Position numbers and translations under genes: made by a program. Positions 26,102-35,297 of a stretch of 64,000 nucleotides of DNA are shown piece after piece (within the stretch, counting starts at the first letter, position 1; each line of letters opens with the position of its first letter). The stretch spans positions 2,850,001-2,914,000 of the forward strand of contig NZ_CP030941.1 in NCBI RefSeq assembly GCF_036621415.1, written 5' to 3'. The DNA is from Nitratireductor thuwali. GTDB taxonomy: Bacteria > Pseudomonadota > Alphaproteobacteria > Rhizobiales > Rhizobiaceae. The notes under the pieces were generated by a model. It saw nothing but the letters and a program-made list of their open reading frames with translations. It did not search any database and was not told the DNA's origin.

Positions 26102-26674
26102 ATGACGGCCAACCGGTATCCATATCTGGTGTCGCCCGACCCATTCGTACGGGAACTGGTTGCGCGGATCGACCGCGGCTTTCCGAAAGCTGCGGCCGTC
26201 ATGGCTCAGGCCATCGGTATGGTCTGCGGCGACGCCGAACGTCCGATACGCTTTTTGCGCAATCCTGCATCGAAAGCGGCATTCCTTGTCGGTTGCTGTG
26301 CGGAGGAGGTCGCCACGCTGGCAGGCAATCTGCCGAGCCGCGAAGGCAGGATTTTTCTCCGCGAAACGATCGAACAATTGAAACGCCATGCACGACCTTT
26401 GAAGGCGAAACGCATATCGCCGGATTTCCGGCGGCTGGTAGCCGACTATCGCGGCAATCCAACCGGCATGCGGCTTAAAACCGCCTGCTACATGCTTCGG
26501 GTAAATGGCATGCACCAGCTGGAGGAAGTGCTTATCGCAGATCCCGTGGCGTCACTCAGTATAGAGGTGACAGTCGTGATCGACGGGGTAGCAGGTACGC
26601 TTCTTGACACCATGTCCCATCCGCTCGCCGGAACTGGTGCGGCTCCAGCTCCTGTCCGCAACCGGACCGGCTGA
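26102..26674 (+). CDS. Hypothetical 190-aa protein
   Basis: I do not recognise this protein. It has a balanced composition with alternating helical segments (FVRELVARIDRGFPKAAAVMAQAIGMV, REGRIFLRETIEQLKRHARPLKAKR), basic overall, no signal peptide and no membrane segment. The tail after about 165 is proline/alanine-rich. The ribosome site before ATG 26102 is poor. Codon usage looks like neighbouring genes, which is the main support for coding. Confidence 0.5.
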   Translation: MTANRYPYLVSPDPFVRELVARIDRGFPKAAAVMAQAIGMVCGDAERPIRFLRNPASKAAFLVGCCAEEVATLAGNLPSREGRIFLRETIEQLKRHARPLKAKRISPDFRRLVADYRGNPTGMRLKTACYMLRVNGMHQLEEVLIADPVASLSIEVTVVIDGVAGTLLDTMSHPLAGTGAAPAPVRNRTG

Positions 26675-27000
26675 GGACCCCCTGTGCCCATCAGCAGGTG
26701 CGCCGGCCGGTAGTTGGTCGAAGCAGCGGTCGTCCGATCATACGGTCCCAGTTTGCCTATGATGATGTTGTGGCGTGTACTTCAATCGCGTTATCCGCGA
26801 CATCGAGTGCCCGGATGGTAAAGAGTTTCCGCGCCCGGAAGGGAAGCGGTGCACTGAGCGGAACAGCATCTCTTCCACGGCACGCTGTTGCTGAAAGGAC
26901 CACTTGGCCGGGCTGTCGGGAGATCCGTCTGCTCTCAAGGCGCGTGCAACTGCTGTCGCCGCGTTTCTCCGGCAACCGCTCTGGAAGGCAGGCGGGTGCC
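26675..27000. other. Intergenic region, no gene recognised
   Basis: These 326 bp lie between convergent genes. Short frames exist on both strands but none has a ribosome site or a family motif, and no strong hairpin stands out. Confidence 0.4.
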
Positions 27001-27627
27001 TCAGCTCGTCGCCGCCGGCTTGCTGATCGTGCCGATGCGTTCCCACTTGCCTGGGACGGACTGGGATTGGCGAGCGAAATAGCGGTACGGCGACTTGGAC
27101 CAGTCCCTGACGGCATCCGTCATATTGTCGAGAACGAAATCGCCCCGGTCGGTCCTGACCGTGAGCACCACATGGCCCTCGCCGCCGCGCGTGGCGACCG
27201 TGAGCAGAAGGCTAGAGGCCGGCCAACCGCGCTTGAGCAACTCCTGCTTCTTCCGGATGGCGAAGTCCTCGCAATCGCCCACTCGCTTGGGCAGGCGCCA
27301 GTCATCTGCCTTGCCGGTCGATTCGAGGTCGCTCATCTCCTTGACGGCGCGATTGACGGATACGGTGACGGCTTTGAGTTCCGCCGTGCGGGCAGGCGTC
27401 AGTTCAACGGCCTTCACCGTGCCTACAGTGTTGCACAACTGCGGCTCGCGAGAGCAGAACGGGAAGAAGGCCGGCGGCGGGAAGGCATGGCCGCGCAGCA
27501 CCATATGGGTTCCGATCGGAGCGGTTTCCTGCATCGTGCCGATTGCAGCGGTGGAGGCGATCGGCGCAGACTGACTGCAACCCCACAGTCCGGCGGCCGC
27601 CATCATGACCCAAATAAATCGAATCAT
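27001..27627 (-). CDS. Transglutaminase-like cysteine protease (BTLCP), lipoprotein
   Basis: A 208-aa BTLCP protein (Pfam PF06035, the fold of LapG). ATG 27627 is chosen because GAGGGGA precedes it and it starts a lipoprotein signal with lipobox LWGC (Cys17). The catalytic triad can be placed: Cys119 in VGDCEDFAIRK, His152 in EGHVVL, Asp167 in VLDNMT. The family cleaves adhesins or other surface proteins in the periplasm. Its adhesin-like target here is unknown; the type I secreted repeat proteins nearby are candidates. No LapD/GcbC-like c-di-GMP receptor gene is next to it. Confidence 0.88.
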   Translation of the reverse strand: MIRFIWVMMAAAGLWGCSQSAPIASTAAIGTMQETAPIGTHMVLRGHAFPPPAFFPFCSREPQLCNTVGTVKAVELTPARTAELKAVTVSVNRAVKEMSDLESTGKADDWRLPKRVGDCEDFAIRKKQELLKRGWPASSLLLTVATRGGEGHVVLTVRTDRGDFVLDNMTDAVRDWSKSPYRYFARQSQSVPGKWERIGTISKPAATS

Positions 27628-27887
27628 ATAAGTCCCCTCTATATTAATCAGAGTGCTTAGTACAAATTGCTTTAGCAAGTCTTTCGAACCGTAATTCACG
27701 GCTTTCCATTGCGCGGACTGTTAAAAATTCGTTAACGTCCTTCAAAGGATTTGAAGGACCTTGTCTCGGGCAGGCGGCGACCGCTCCGCCGAAGCGTTTC
27801 CGAAGCCCGCAAGTGCCTCAAGACAGTCCTTCTCCCCGCCTGAATAAGCTCACCTGCAGGATGCGAGCGGGCGCCGCAGGCGTGCCA

Positions 27888-28067
27888 ATGCATATACTAT
27901 CGGGCCATATTGTGGTCCGGAACGGACAAGGAGAGCCCGGTGCTCGCGAAGCGGCCCGGCTCGCCGCGCTCGAGGCAGCGGCGGCGATTGGCTTTCAGGT
28001 GATCGAGGAGGCCGTTCCCAAGCGGCTATCGGGGGGCGAGTTCGTAGGGGTCTCGCACGGCACTTAG
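27888..28067 (+). CDS. Small hypothetical protein
   Basis: A 59-aa frame from ATG 27888 (an in-frame ATG also at 27861). It contains an alanine-rich helix (GAREAARLAALEAAAAIGFQVIEEAV) and ends before a strong terminator-like hairpin. No family recognised and no good ribosome site; the hairpin position is the main reason to keep it. Confidence 0.35.
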   Translation: MHILSGHIVVRNGQGEPGAREAARLAALEAAAAIGFQVIEEAVPKRLSGGEFVGVSHGT

Positions 28068-28089
28068 TCAATTCGAGTTTCCACAGGTT

Positions 28090-28119
28090 GCCCCGCCGGC
28101 CAAGCAAGACCGGCGGGGC
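28090..28119. terminator. Bidirectional terminator-like hairpin
   Basis: GCCCCGCCGG (28090-28099) pairs perfectly with 28110-28119 around a 10-nt loop, midway between the plus-strand small frame (ends 28067) and the minus-strand PRC-barrel gene (ends 28140). It is very GC-rich but lacks a T-run. Confidence 0.6.
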
Positions 28120-28139
28120 CTGCACATGGGTTCAAAGCG

Positions 28140-29507
28140 TTACGAAGACTGCGATATCCTGACCTCCTGGCCGCTTCCCAGCTCCTGGTCGGCATCAGCG
28201 TCGACCTCTGGAAGCTGTTCGATGTCTTCCTCGGTCATGCCGCGCAGCACGAGTTCATCGCCACCGCGCAATGCCGAGATCCTGTCGAGCGGGAGGGCGA
28301 CCTCATCCTCGCCCAGCCCCAGGAAGCCGCCGTGGGAAAGGACGACATAGAGCCGGTCATTGGACCTGATCACTCTCTCCACCGTGCCCAGTTCATCGCC
28401 ACGCGCATTGACGAGGTCGCGGTCGACGATCTCCGAAACCGGAACGGATGCTGTCTGCCCTGAGGCTTCCTGGCCGCCATCGCCGCGCAGCATCCGGTAG
28501 GTCCGGTCGGAGACGCCCTGCTGGCCGACGCTAGCCGTCTCCTCGGCACCGTCCGCCTGGGCGCGTGCCTGCTGCTGCTGATCCTGTTCGCCGCCACGCC
28601 TCTGCTGACGCTGGTCGGCCGTCTGCTGCTGTTCGGCCGTTTCGAACCGCACCTGCGGCTCGCCCGTGCGGTTGAAGGTTACCTGTGGCTCGCCGGTCAT
28701 TTCGAACTGCACATTCGGCCGCGCGGCTTCGTAGCGTACTTGCGGCCGCTGGCGTTCCACATTTACCTGAGCCTGCTGTTGGCCCTGGTCCTGTTGCTGC
28801 ACGATGGGCTGGCTGCGCTCGACCTGCACCCGCGCGTCGCCCTCGTCTTGAATCCTGACCTCAGGTTCCGGCTGCCGGACCCGCACCTCGGGCTGGGTCT
28901 GAGAGACGTCGATCTCCGGCTCAGGCACTGAAACCGCGACATCGGGCTCCGGCATGCGGACCACGATCTCCGGCTCAGGCTGGTCGATGGTGATCCTCGG
29001 GCGCGGCATCTCGACCCGGACCGTCGGCTCGGCCTGACGGACGATAACCTCCGGCTGCCCCTGACGCACGTTTACGCGAGGCTCTGGCTGATCGTAGGTG
29101 ATCTCCGGCGAATCCTGCTGAACGGTCACCCGCGGATTCGGCTGCTCCACCACGATCCTGTCTGGATCGGTCTGTTGTGCCTGCTGTCCCGACTGGCCTT
29201 CGGCTCGCTGTTCACCGGTATCTGTCTGCTGGTTTCGTGCTTCACGCGCATCGAGACGCTCGACAGCTTGCTCGGCCTGCGCCACGTACTGCGCGCATTC
29301 CTGCCTCTCCCCTTGGCGCACGACGTCGTTCGCCTCGTTGATCCATTCGCTCCGGAATCTGTCTTCGTTTTCCTGGATAAGCTGCGTCAGCCGTTCACAG
29401 GATTGCTGATTGCCGGCGGCACGGTCGTTTTCCTGGGCCAAAGCAGGCGTGAGAATGGTTCCGCAAAGTAGGCCGGTCGCAAATAGTGCGATACGTTGTC
29501 TGTGCAT
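28140..29507 (-). CDS. Secreted PRC-barrel protein with Pro/Glu/Val strand repeats
   Basis: A 455-aa exported protein. Signal peptide at 1-24 (RIALFATGLLCGTILTPALA-QE). Residues about 25-90 are helical with two cysteines. About 100-285 is a degenerate 8-12-residue repeat of the type PEPEIxVxxPEP (RPRITIDQPEPEIVVRMPEPDVAVSV), predicted alternating strands. A Gln-rich linker follows. About 355-430 is a PRC-barrel (VSEIVDRDLVNARGDELGTVERVIRS, LPLDRISALRGGDELVLRGM). AAGGAGGAAAG before ATG 29507 fixes the start. PRC-barrels of this type occur in envelope proteins; precise role unknown. Confidence 0.8.
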   Translation of the reverse strand: MHRQRIALFATGLLCGTILTPALAQENDRAAGNQQSCERLTQLIQENEDRFRSEWINEANDVVRQGERQECAQYVAQAEQAVERLDAREARNQQTDTGEQRAEGQSGQQAQQTDPDRIVVEQPNPRVTVQQDSPEITYDQPEPRVNVRQGQPEVIVRQAEPTVRVEMPRPRITIDQPEPEIVVRMPEPDVAVSVPEPEIDVSQTQPEVRVRQPEPEVRIQDEGDARVQVERSQPIVQQQDQGQQQAQVNVERQRPQVRYEAARPNVQFEMTGEPQVTFNRTGEPQVRFETAEQQQTADQRQQRRGGEQDQQQQARAQADGAEETASVGQQGVSDRTYRMLRGDGGQEASGQTASVPVSEIVDRDLVNARGDELGTVERVIRSNDRLYVVLSHGGFLGLGEDEVALPLDRISALRGGDELVLRGMTEEDIEQLPEVDADADQELGSGQEVRISQSS

Positions 29508-30048
29508 TTCTTTCCTCCTTGGCTGCGCGCAGACATCAACCCCGTGGCGCCTCGGCACCCCGTTGAATCACCCATTGCCTGCGCATCGATCTGGCTTCGG
29601 CGGCTTATGACAGTCGCTCTACTCGCCAATAACGGCAGGGCCCAAATGTTCCGAAAAAGCGGTCGGCCACCGACGAGGTTCCGGCGCGAGGCCGTTTCGG
29701 CCCTCGCACTACTCAGCGCCCAAGCAGCCACCTGGCGAAGGCATCTTTCGCGCTGGTTCAACGGCGGGCACAAAAGGAGGCAGTCCCGCCAGCGCGATGG
29801 GGCCCTGCCTCAATGCTCTGGAACCGTCAAAGGACCCTGTAGGACGACATGACCAGGTTCCATCACGGCCCTCCCGCCAATCGTTGCCCAGGAGCGCCTT
29901 TCGCGCATCGCCGCACTGTCACAGCTTACGGCGAGCCCGGTGCGGAGGTTAGGACATCCCGGCGAAGGGCTCCAACAACTCGCGAACCTTGGCGCGCCAG
30001 ACGCAGACCAGATCTTATACGGGCACCGTACGCCGGCACTGAGCGCAA
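29508..30048. other. Gap without recognisable gene
   Basis: Between two minus-strand genes. The first 60 bp carry the strong ribosome site of the PRC-barrel gene. Frames of 80-130 codons occur on both strands but have arginine/serine-skewed shadow composition, and I see no motif, hairpin or repeat. Confidence 0.4.
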
Positions 30049-30903
30049 TCAACGGCCTGCTACGACGGCACGTGGCAGATATATATCAATCAGCTTTTCC
30101 ATATGGGCGTCACGCTCAGTCGCGCTCTCCCCGCCCATGACAATCGCGATAACCCCCCGGCCACCGCGAGCGGCAGAGGTGGCGACGTTAAAGCCGGACG
30201 CGCGGATATAGCCCGTCTTTAGACCATCGACCCCATCCACGCGGCCGAGGAGTTTGTTGTGTCCGCGGATCGTTTTGCCGCCGTACGCGAAGCTGCGGTT
30301 GGCAAAGTAGTGATAGCGATGCGGAAAGCGCTTACGCAAGGCACGTGCCAGCATTGCCATGTCACGTGCCGTGGAGATCTGCTCCGAATTGGGCAGACCC
30401 GAAGCATTGCGGAATGTGGTTGAGTGCATGCCAATTAGGCGTCCCTTCGCAGTCATCATACCGGCGAACTGCTCCTCGGAACCAGCAAGATGTTCAGCTA
30501 CCGCGGTGGCAACGTCGTTTGCAGACTTAACGCAAAGGGCCAAGATGGCAGCTTGGACGTCTAAGCTCTGGCCGGCCTTCAAGCCGAGTTTCGATGGGGG
30601 ACGGGAGGCAGCGTAGTTGGAGAAGGGAATCTGATCGGAAAGGTCAATGAGTCCCGAGTCCAGCGCCTCAAACAGAAGGTAAAGCGTCATCATCTTGGTG
30701 AGTGAGGCGGGATAGCGGGCATCCCTCGATGCATGTTCGTAAAGGACCCTATCGGAATTGGCATCAACGACAATCGCCGCATACTTTTCCGATTCCAGCG
30801 GCGGAACGGCGGGTGTCAGTACGGCACTGGTGCTGCATCCCGCCAGCGTCATGAGAGCAGCCATGATCATAGCGAGAAAGCGCACGTGGGACTTCGCCCT
30901 CAT
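30049..30903 (-). CDS. D-alanyl-D-alanine carboxypeptidase-type penicillin-binding protein (lipoprotein)
   Basis: A 284-aa SxxK serine peptidase (S11/PBP5 group). ATG 30903 opens a lipoprotein signal with lipobox LAGC (Cys23). Active-site motifs: SLTK at 67-70, SAN at 127-129 and KTG at 229-231. It lacks the C-terminal beta domain and amphipathic anchor of PBP5, ending about 55 residues after KTG, as in short alphaproteobacterial versions anchored by lipid instead. It would trim the terminal D-Ala of peptidoglycan stems in the periplasm. It starts 5 bp after the nuclease-fold gene stop, so both are one operon. Confidence 0.88.
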   Translation of the reverse strand: MRAKSHVRFLAMIMAALMTLAGCSTSAVLTPAVPPLESEKYAAIVVDANSDRVLYEHASRDARYPASLTKMMTLYLLFEALDSGLIDLSDQIPFSNYAASRPPSKLGLKAGQSLDVQAAILALCVKSANDVATAVAEHLAGSEEQFAGMMTAKGRLIGMHSTTFRNASGLPNSEQISTARDMAMLARALRKRFPHRYHYFANRSFAYGGKTIRGHNKLLGRVDGVDGLKTGYIRASGFNVATSAARGGRGVIAIVMGGESATERDAHMEKLIDIYLPRAVVAGR

Positions 30904-30908
30904 TTGAA

Positions 30909-31271
30909 TCACGGCACCCAGTGGCCTGGACGCCAGCGAGCAGCATAGCCGTTCCGAAGAACTTCCCCAGCCGTTTCGCCATTTGACATCCTGACCCAGG
31001 CCAATGGCTGACCTTGACGATCGCGCAGGCAAGAGACTTCAGCCTGCACTTCTTCTGGCAGGAGTTCCTCCAGCCGCTGCTTTGCCTGCTCACCCAGCGC
31101 CTTCTCTCTTGGGCGCTTTGGACTGGGCGTTTCGGGCGTGTTGATGCCGCACCGGTTCAGCGCAGCCGGACCCGTGATGCGCATCTTCTGACTGTCGCAA
31201 CTAATCGTGTCGCCGTCGATGGCGGAGAGGGCGCCGCAGGTTAAGACAGCAACGCTGGCCAGTCCGATCAC
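30909..31271 (-). CDS. Thermonuclease-fold (SNase-like) secreted protein, partial motifs
   Basis: A 120-aa product with a GTG start at 31271 and an N-terminal hydrophobic segment (MIGLASVAVLTCGALSA). The SNase core is visible as AIDGDTISCDSQKMRITG, GINTPETPSPK, ALGEQAKQRLEELL and VSCLRDRQGQPLAWV. The arginine after the GDT strand and the R-ExLG region of active nucleases are only partly preserved, so activity is uncertain. It directly precedes the carboxypeptidase gene. Confidence 0.65.
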   Translation of the reverse strand: MIGLASVAVLTCGALSAIDGDTISCDSQKMRITGPAALNRCGINTPETPSPKRPREKALGEQAKQRLEELLPEEVQAEVSCLRDRQGQPLAWVRMSNGETAGEVLRNGYAARWRPGHWVP

Positions 31272-31674
31272 ATTCTACCTCTCAATCCAGAATTCTTGCT
31301 GACCATGTAGTCACTTCGGGTCGCGACCATTCCACAGCAATTCCACCGGAAAAAGAAGGGGTTCACATACGCGATCTACAACGTACGATTTCTGCAAGGT
31401 AAATCGGCGTCCACAACACCGCTAATCTGGTAAAGCCAAAGTTCGGTCCCTAGCGCGCGAGGTCGCCGAGCCGCGCCATCACGTGCAGCGCTGATAGCGC
31501 AACGCAGCCGTTTCGGCGCAGCCAGCGGATCGCCAGCCGGGAGAGCGCGTGCCGCGGCAGTGATCAGCGATCCAATTGAAATCCCGTCACACTTGTAACT
31601 CTCACCCGACGCACCGCCCGAGGTAGAGTATCTTTGTCGCAATCGTTGAAAAAGGCGGACTGAGAGGACTGGAA
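31272..31674. other. Intergenic region
   Basis: These 403 bp separate the minus-strand nuclease gene from the plus-strand decayed membrane-protein gene. It should hold both promoters; I cannot place boxes with confidence and see no additional gene. Confidence 0.35.
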
Positions 31675-31959
31675 ATGACGACGCTTTCAGCAAGAGAGCA
31701 AGTCGATTCGCTGTCGGGGCCGGCGGTCGATGCGGCCGGCTAGCTCGGGCTCGCCGCCTCCCCGACCTTCGCACTGATGACCTGGATTTCCGCCATTGGC
31801 ATGCCGAGCATGACGATGTGCTCAGCCACCTCTGCTTTCGTGCTGATCGACGATATGGCCCTGATGTACCTGCTGATGAGCTTCTTTCACCTATCGCCAT
31901 GGTTGGAGCTCCTTTCAACCCGTTCGCAGTGCCGCAACACCCCGACACGCAAACCATAG
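31675..31959 (+). pseudogene. Small membrane protein gene with in-frame TAG
   Basis: ATG 31675 opens MTTLSAREQVDS, then TAG stops it at 31741-31743 after 22 codons. The same frame continues with a hydrophobic protein: SPTFALMTWISAIGMP, CSATSAFVLIDDMALMYLLMSFFHLSPWLELL, ending at 31959. Small two-helix proteins with an MALMYLLMSxFHLxPWL tail are common beside DUF899 genes, and one starts 10 bp downstream. One base change would restore the frame. Confidence 0.6.
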
Positions 31960-31969
31960 GAGACTAGCA

Positions 31970-32673
31970 ATGCAACACGCTGTTGTTTCACGCGATGAGT
32001 GGCTGACCGCCCGCCGGGCCCTGCTGCAGGCGGAGAAGGAACTCACGCGTCTTCGCGACAAGGTCGCCCGACAGCGGCGCGCCTTACCATGGGTGCGCAT
32101 CCACAAGGAATACATGTTTGACACGCTGGATGGCCCGCGCACGCTTGCCGATCTCTTCGACGGTCGATCGCAGCTTCTTGTGCAACATTTCATGTTCGCG
32201 CCGGGATGGAAGCAAGGCTGCCCGAGCTGCTCCTTCATGGCCGACCACACCGACGGTATGAATATGCATCTGGCAACCACGACGTTACGATGATCGCCGT
32301 GTCGCGCGCCCCGCTTGTCGAGATCGAGCGCTTTCGCAGTCGCATGGGCTGGCAATTCGAGTGGGTGTCGTCGAACAGCAACTCGTTCAATTATGATTTC
32401 CGCGTCAGTTTCACGCCTGAAGAGGTTGCCACTGGCCATATCGACTACAACTTTGGCCAATGGCGGGAGACTGGCGAGGAATGGCCTGGCGTCAGCGCCT
32501 TCTTCAAGGACGAGACTGGCGATGTCTTTCACACCTACTCCACTTTTGGTCGTGGTGTGGAGGTGATGATGGGCACCTACGCAATGCTCGACCTCACGCC
32601 GAAGGGGCGCAATGAGGCCGGGGGAATGGACTGGGTGCGCCACCACGACCGCTACGAGAATTCGCCCCGGTGA
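31970..32673 (+). pseudogene. DUF899 thioredoxin-fold protein, single-base frameshift
   Basis: The first frame encodes MQHAVVSRDEWLTARRALL, LPWVRIHKEYMFD, LFDGRSQLLVQHFMF and GCPSCSFMADHTDG and ends at 32293. The second frame starts HDVTMIAVSRAPLVEIERF, continues with a GDVFHTYSTFGRGVE segment and ends RYENSPR at 32673. Adding one A near 32275 joins them as LANHDVTMI, as in intact DUF899 proteins. Everything else looks intact, so a sequence error or a very recent mutation is likely. The family is thioredoxin-like with unknown substrate. Confidence 0.85.
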
Positions 32674-33155
32674 TGCATGGACCGGCTTCGCACAAGAGGC
32701 AGCCAAGGAGGATACATGACGGTCCGGATCCGCTGATGACGCACGCGCGCCGGAAATGCGCCTGGCTGTCGAGCGAAAACTCGGCATTTCTCGGTGCGCG
32801 GCATGAGCGGTTTCTTCACCACCTCCATAATGCGCCGGACCTTTTGATCGTGGTCGACCTCGCCCGCCGTTTCGCCACAGTAGGCGGCGATGACCACACC
32901 GGCCTTTACCAACGGGTCGCCGATGCCACGAACAGCGAACTGGCTTCGTCGGGTGCGACATCGAGGTGGGGCATCAACTACTGCAAGGCAGCCTATTGGC
33001 AGCCGCCTGAGCCTCCCACAGCAGTGGGGAAGACGCCAATCCTTGCCCCGCACCATATATGCGGAAGATCCCTTGAATCTCGCACCGCAGCAGAGGCTCG
33101 CTACGTGACCGAGGGCTGCCACACAGACGCCCAAGCAGATTCTTCGCTGGAGAAT
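32674..33155. other. Stretch without recognisable gene
   Basis: This 480-bp stretch between the DUF899 pseudogene and the LysR remnant has long open frames on both strands (plus from 32670, minus 32652-33134) but no family motif or ribosome site. It could be decayed coding DNA. Confidence 0.35.
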
Positions 33156-33401
33156 TCATCCCGTGAGGACCGGGTTCAACGCCTCGATTTCCGAGTTGAC
33201 GAATTCGAAGAACGCTTCAACGCGCGGAAGGTGCCTGGCGTCGGGATGGGTAACCAGTCGCCAAGCGCGGGTCAGCTCGGGAACGCGTTCGAAGACTCGG
33301 ACAAGCTCCGGTTCGCCGTCGCCAAGAGCGATCGGCAGGGCGGCGACACCTATTCCGGCCTTCGCCGCACGGCCCATATCGAGTCTGCGACTGCGGGGCA
33401 T
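33156..33401 (-). pseudogene. C-terminal remnant of a LysR-type regulator
   Basis: The minus-strand frame encodes AAKAGIGVAALPIALGDGEPELVRVF, then LTRAWRLVTHPDARHLPRVEAFFEFVNSEIEAL and stops at 33156. This is the last 80 residues of a LysR effector domain. Upstream the frame has a TGA within 10 codons, and no HTH domain is found in the 33402-33728 stretch, where I recognise nothing. The lost regulator would have been divergent from the MATE gene. Confidence 0.7.
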
Positions 33402-33728
33402 GAATCATCCGTGATTCCTTGTCTGGCACGCATCGCGAGCAAGACGCCATCGACGGGACGGCAGACGCATGGTTTGATCGTGATCTTTCCGAACTTCGGT
33501 TTGCGTACGAGCGTTTGAGCGATCGAGCCACCAGCGAATCATGTTTCGCAAAAAAAAAGGAGGCGAGGGCCGTTGCATGCTGTCCGCCGGCGAGGCATTC
33601 ATGGCCGCGCAAGGCAATTCGAGGGAGCAGCGGATCTCCATCCGCGACTGCAAAAAACAACAGCTGGTCTGGTCGGTCTTTGCCGCGAAACCATGACCTG
33701 AGCTGATTTCCAGCGTCCGGGCCGTCCA
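33402..33728. other. Stretch between LysR remnant and MATE gene
   Basis: No LysR HTH sequence can be read in any frame here, so the 5' half of the regulator has been deleted or replaced. A run of nine A residues at about 33549 is notable. No other feature is supported. Confidence 0.35.
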
Positions 33729-35063
33729 GTGGATCAAGCTTCGTCATATTCGCACACCGCTCGGCCGTTCGATGTTACGAACCGGCTGGTGCTCACGGTG
33801 GCGGTGCCAATGACGCTGGCCTATCTGACGACGCCGCTTTTGGGCATCGTCGATACGGCCATAGTCGGGCAGTTGGGCGATGCCGCGCTTCTCGGCGGTC
33901 TCGCCGCCGGCGCCATCGTCTTCGATGTCGTCTTCAACACTTTCAATTCGTTGCGCTCCAGCACCACCGGTCTCGTGGCCCAGGCACATGGGCGCGGCGA
34001 TTGCGAGGAGGAGCAGACGATCCTCATGCGCTCAGTGGCCGTGGCTGCCATCGTCGGCATCGCGCTCATCCTGCTCACTGCCGTCGTCGCCACCTTCGGC
34101 ATCTGGTTCATCAGCCCGGAGCCACGCGTAGCCGAGGCCATGCACGCCTATATCGCCATCCGCATGCTGGCGGCTCCCTTCACGCTCCTGAATTTCTCCA
34201 TTCTCGGCTATGTGCTCGGACGCGGGGAAGGCGGCCTCGGCCTTGCGCTTCAGGTCATCCTTAATGGCACCAATATTGGCCTATCGCTTTTCCTCGGCTT
34301 GCATATGGGCTGGGGGCTCGAAGGGGTGGCGTGGGGCACAGTGGGCGGAGAGGTGACCGCCACGCTCGTCGGCTTCGCCATCCTGTCACGGCGTTTCATC
34401 CGCGTGCCTGCGAGCCGCGTTTTCCACTTTGCGGCCTTGGCGCGCATGATGGCGCTCAACGTCGACATCATGGTGCGCTCCTTCGCGCTTCTGGCGGCCT
34501 ATGCGCTTTTCACCCGCCAGGGCGCGCAGCTTGGCACCGTCACGCTGGCCGCCAACGCCGTTCTTTTGAACTTCTTCCTCGTTGCCGGCTACTTCCTCGA
34601 TGGTTTCGCCACCGCCGCCGAGCAGCTTGCAGGCCGCGCCGTTGGTGCGCGCCACTTGCGGGCCTTTCGCCGCGCCGTCGGCCTCACGGTCCTGTGGGGG
34701 TTCGTTCTGGCGGGCACCGCCACGGCAGTATTTTTCCTCTTCGGCGGGCCCTTCATCCGCTTTGTCACCACGGCGGAGGAGGTGCGTGCGCTCGCCATTG
34801 CCTATCTGCCCTGGGCTGCGCTGATCGCCGTCAGCGGCGTGCTCGCCTTCGAGATGGACGGCATCTTCATCGGCGCCACTTGGTCGCGCGACATGCGCAA
34901 CATGATGCTGGTCTCGCTGGCGGTCTTTGTCCTGTGCGCCTTCGCGCTGGGCAACGCGTTCGGCAATCACGGCCTGTGGGCGGCCCTGCACCTCTTCCTC
35001 GTCATCCGCGGTCTCAGCCTGCTGGCCATCCTGCCGCGCCGAACGCGCGAAACCTTCGCCTGA
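33729..35063 (+). CDS. MATE-family efflux transporter (DinF-like)
   Basis: A 444-aa, 12-helix MATE protein. Hallmarks: VAVPMTLAYLTTPLLGIVDTAIVGQLGD in helix 1-2, NSLRSSTTGLVAQAHGRGD, and DGFATAAEQLAGRAVGARH in the second half, which mirrors the first. It exports cationic or organic compounds in exchange for H+ or Na+ at the inner membrane. The start appears to be GTG 33729, with a weak ribosome site. It stands alone; the LysR remnant upstream may once have controlled it. Confidence 0.9.
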   Translation: MDQASSYSHTARPFDVTNRLVLTVAVPMTLAYLTTPLLGIVDTAIVGQLGDAALLGGLAAGAIVFDVVFNTFNSLRSSTTGLVAQAHGRGDCEEEQTILMRSVAVAAIVGIALILLTAVVATFGIWFISPEPRVAEAMHAYIAIRMLAAPFTLLNFSILGYVLGRGEGGLGLALQVILNGTNIGLSLFLGLHMGWGLEGVAWGTVGGEVTATLVGFAILSRRFIRVPASRVFHFAALARMMALNVDIMVRSFALLAAYALFTRQGAQLGTVTLAANAVLLNFFLVAGYFLDGFATAAEQLAGRAVGARHLRAFRRAVGLTVLWGFVLAGTATAVFFLFGGPFIRFVTTAEEVRALAIAYLPWAALIAVSGVLAFEMDGIFIGATWSRDMRNMMLVSLAVFVLCAFALGNAFGNHGLWAALHLFLVIRGLSLLAILPRRTRETFA

Positions 35064-35297
35064 CCCGCAGCCCTTGATGGCCATCGCCAGTCGAGCTGCC
35101 GCGCCACGCTGCTCAATAGTATTTCCAGGAAAAGTGGAGATCGGTTCTCGGTCCGGAACTGCGAAGAATCAAATGGTCAGATCCGTTCACCGTCTTTGTG
35201 CAACGGCGAACTGATCTAGTGGCTCCCCGCTCTCAATGCCACGCGCCACCGTCAGCCGGCGTCACCGGGGAGGCAGCGACTGCCGGCTGTGGCGATG

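Noticed and set aside
31376..31957. 193-codon minus-strand frame
   Set aside because: Ser/Arg-rich shadow composition and antisense to the recognisable small membrane-protein remnant.
32670..33518. 282-codon plus-strand frame after the DUF899 remnant
   Set aside because: No recognisable domain, no ribosome site, and it runs antisense over the LysR remnant at 33156-33401.
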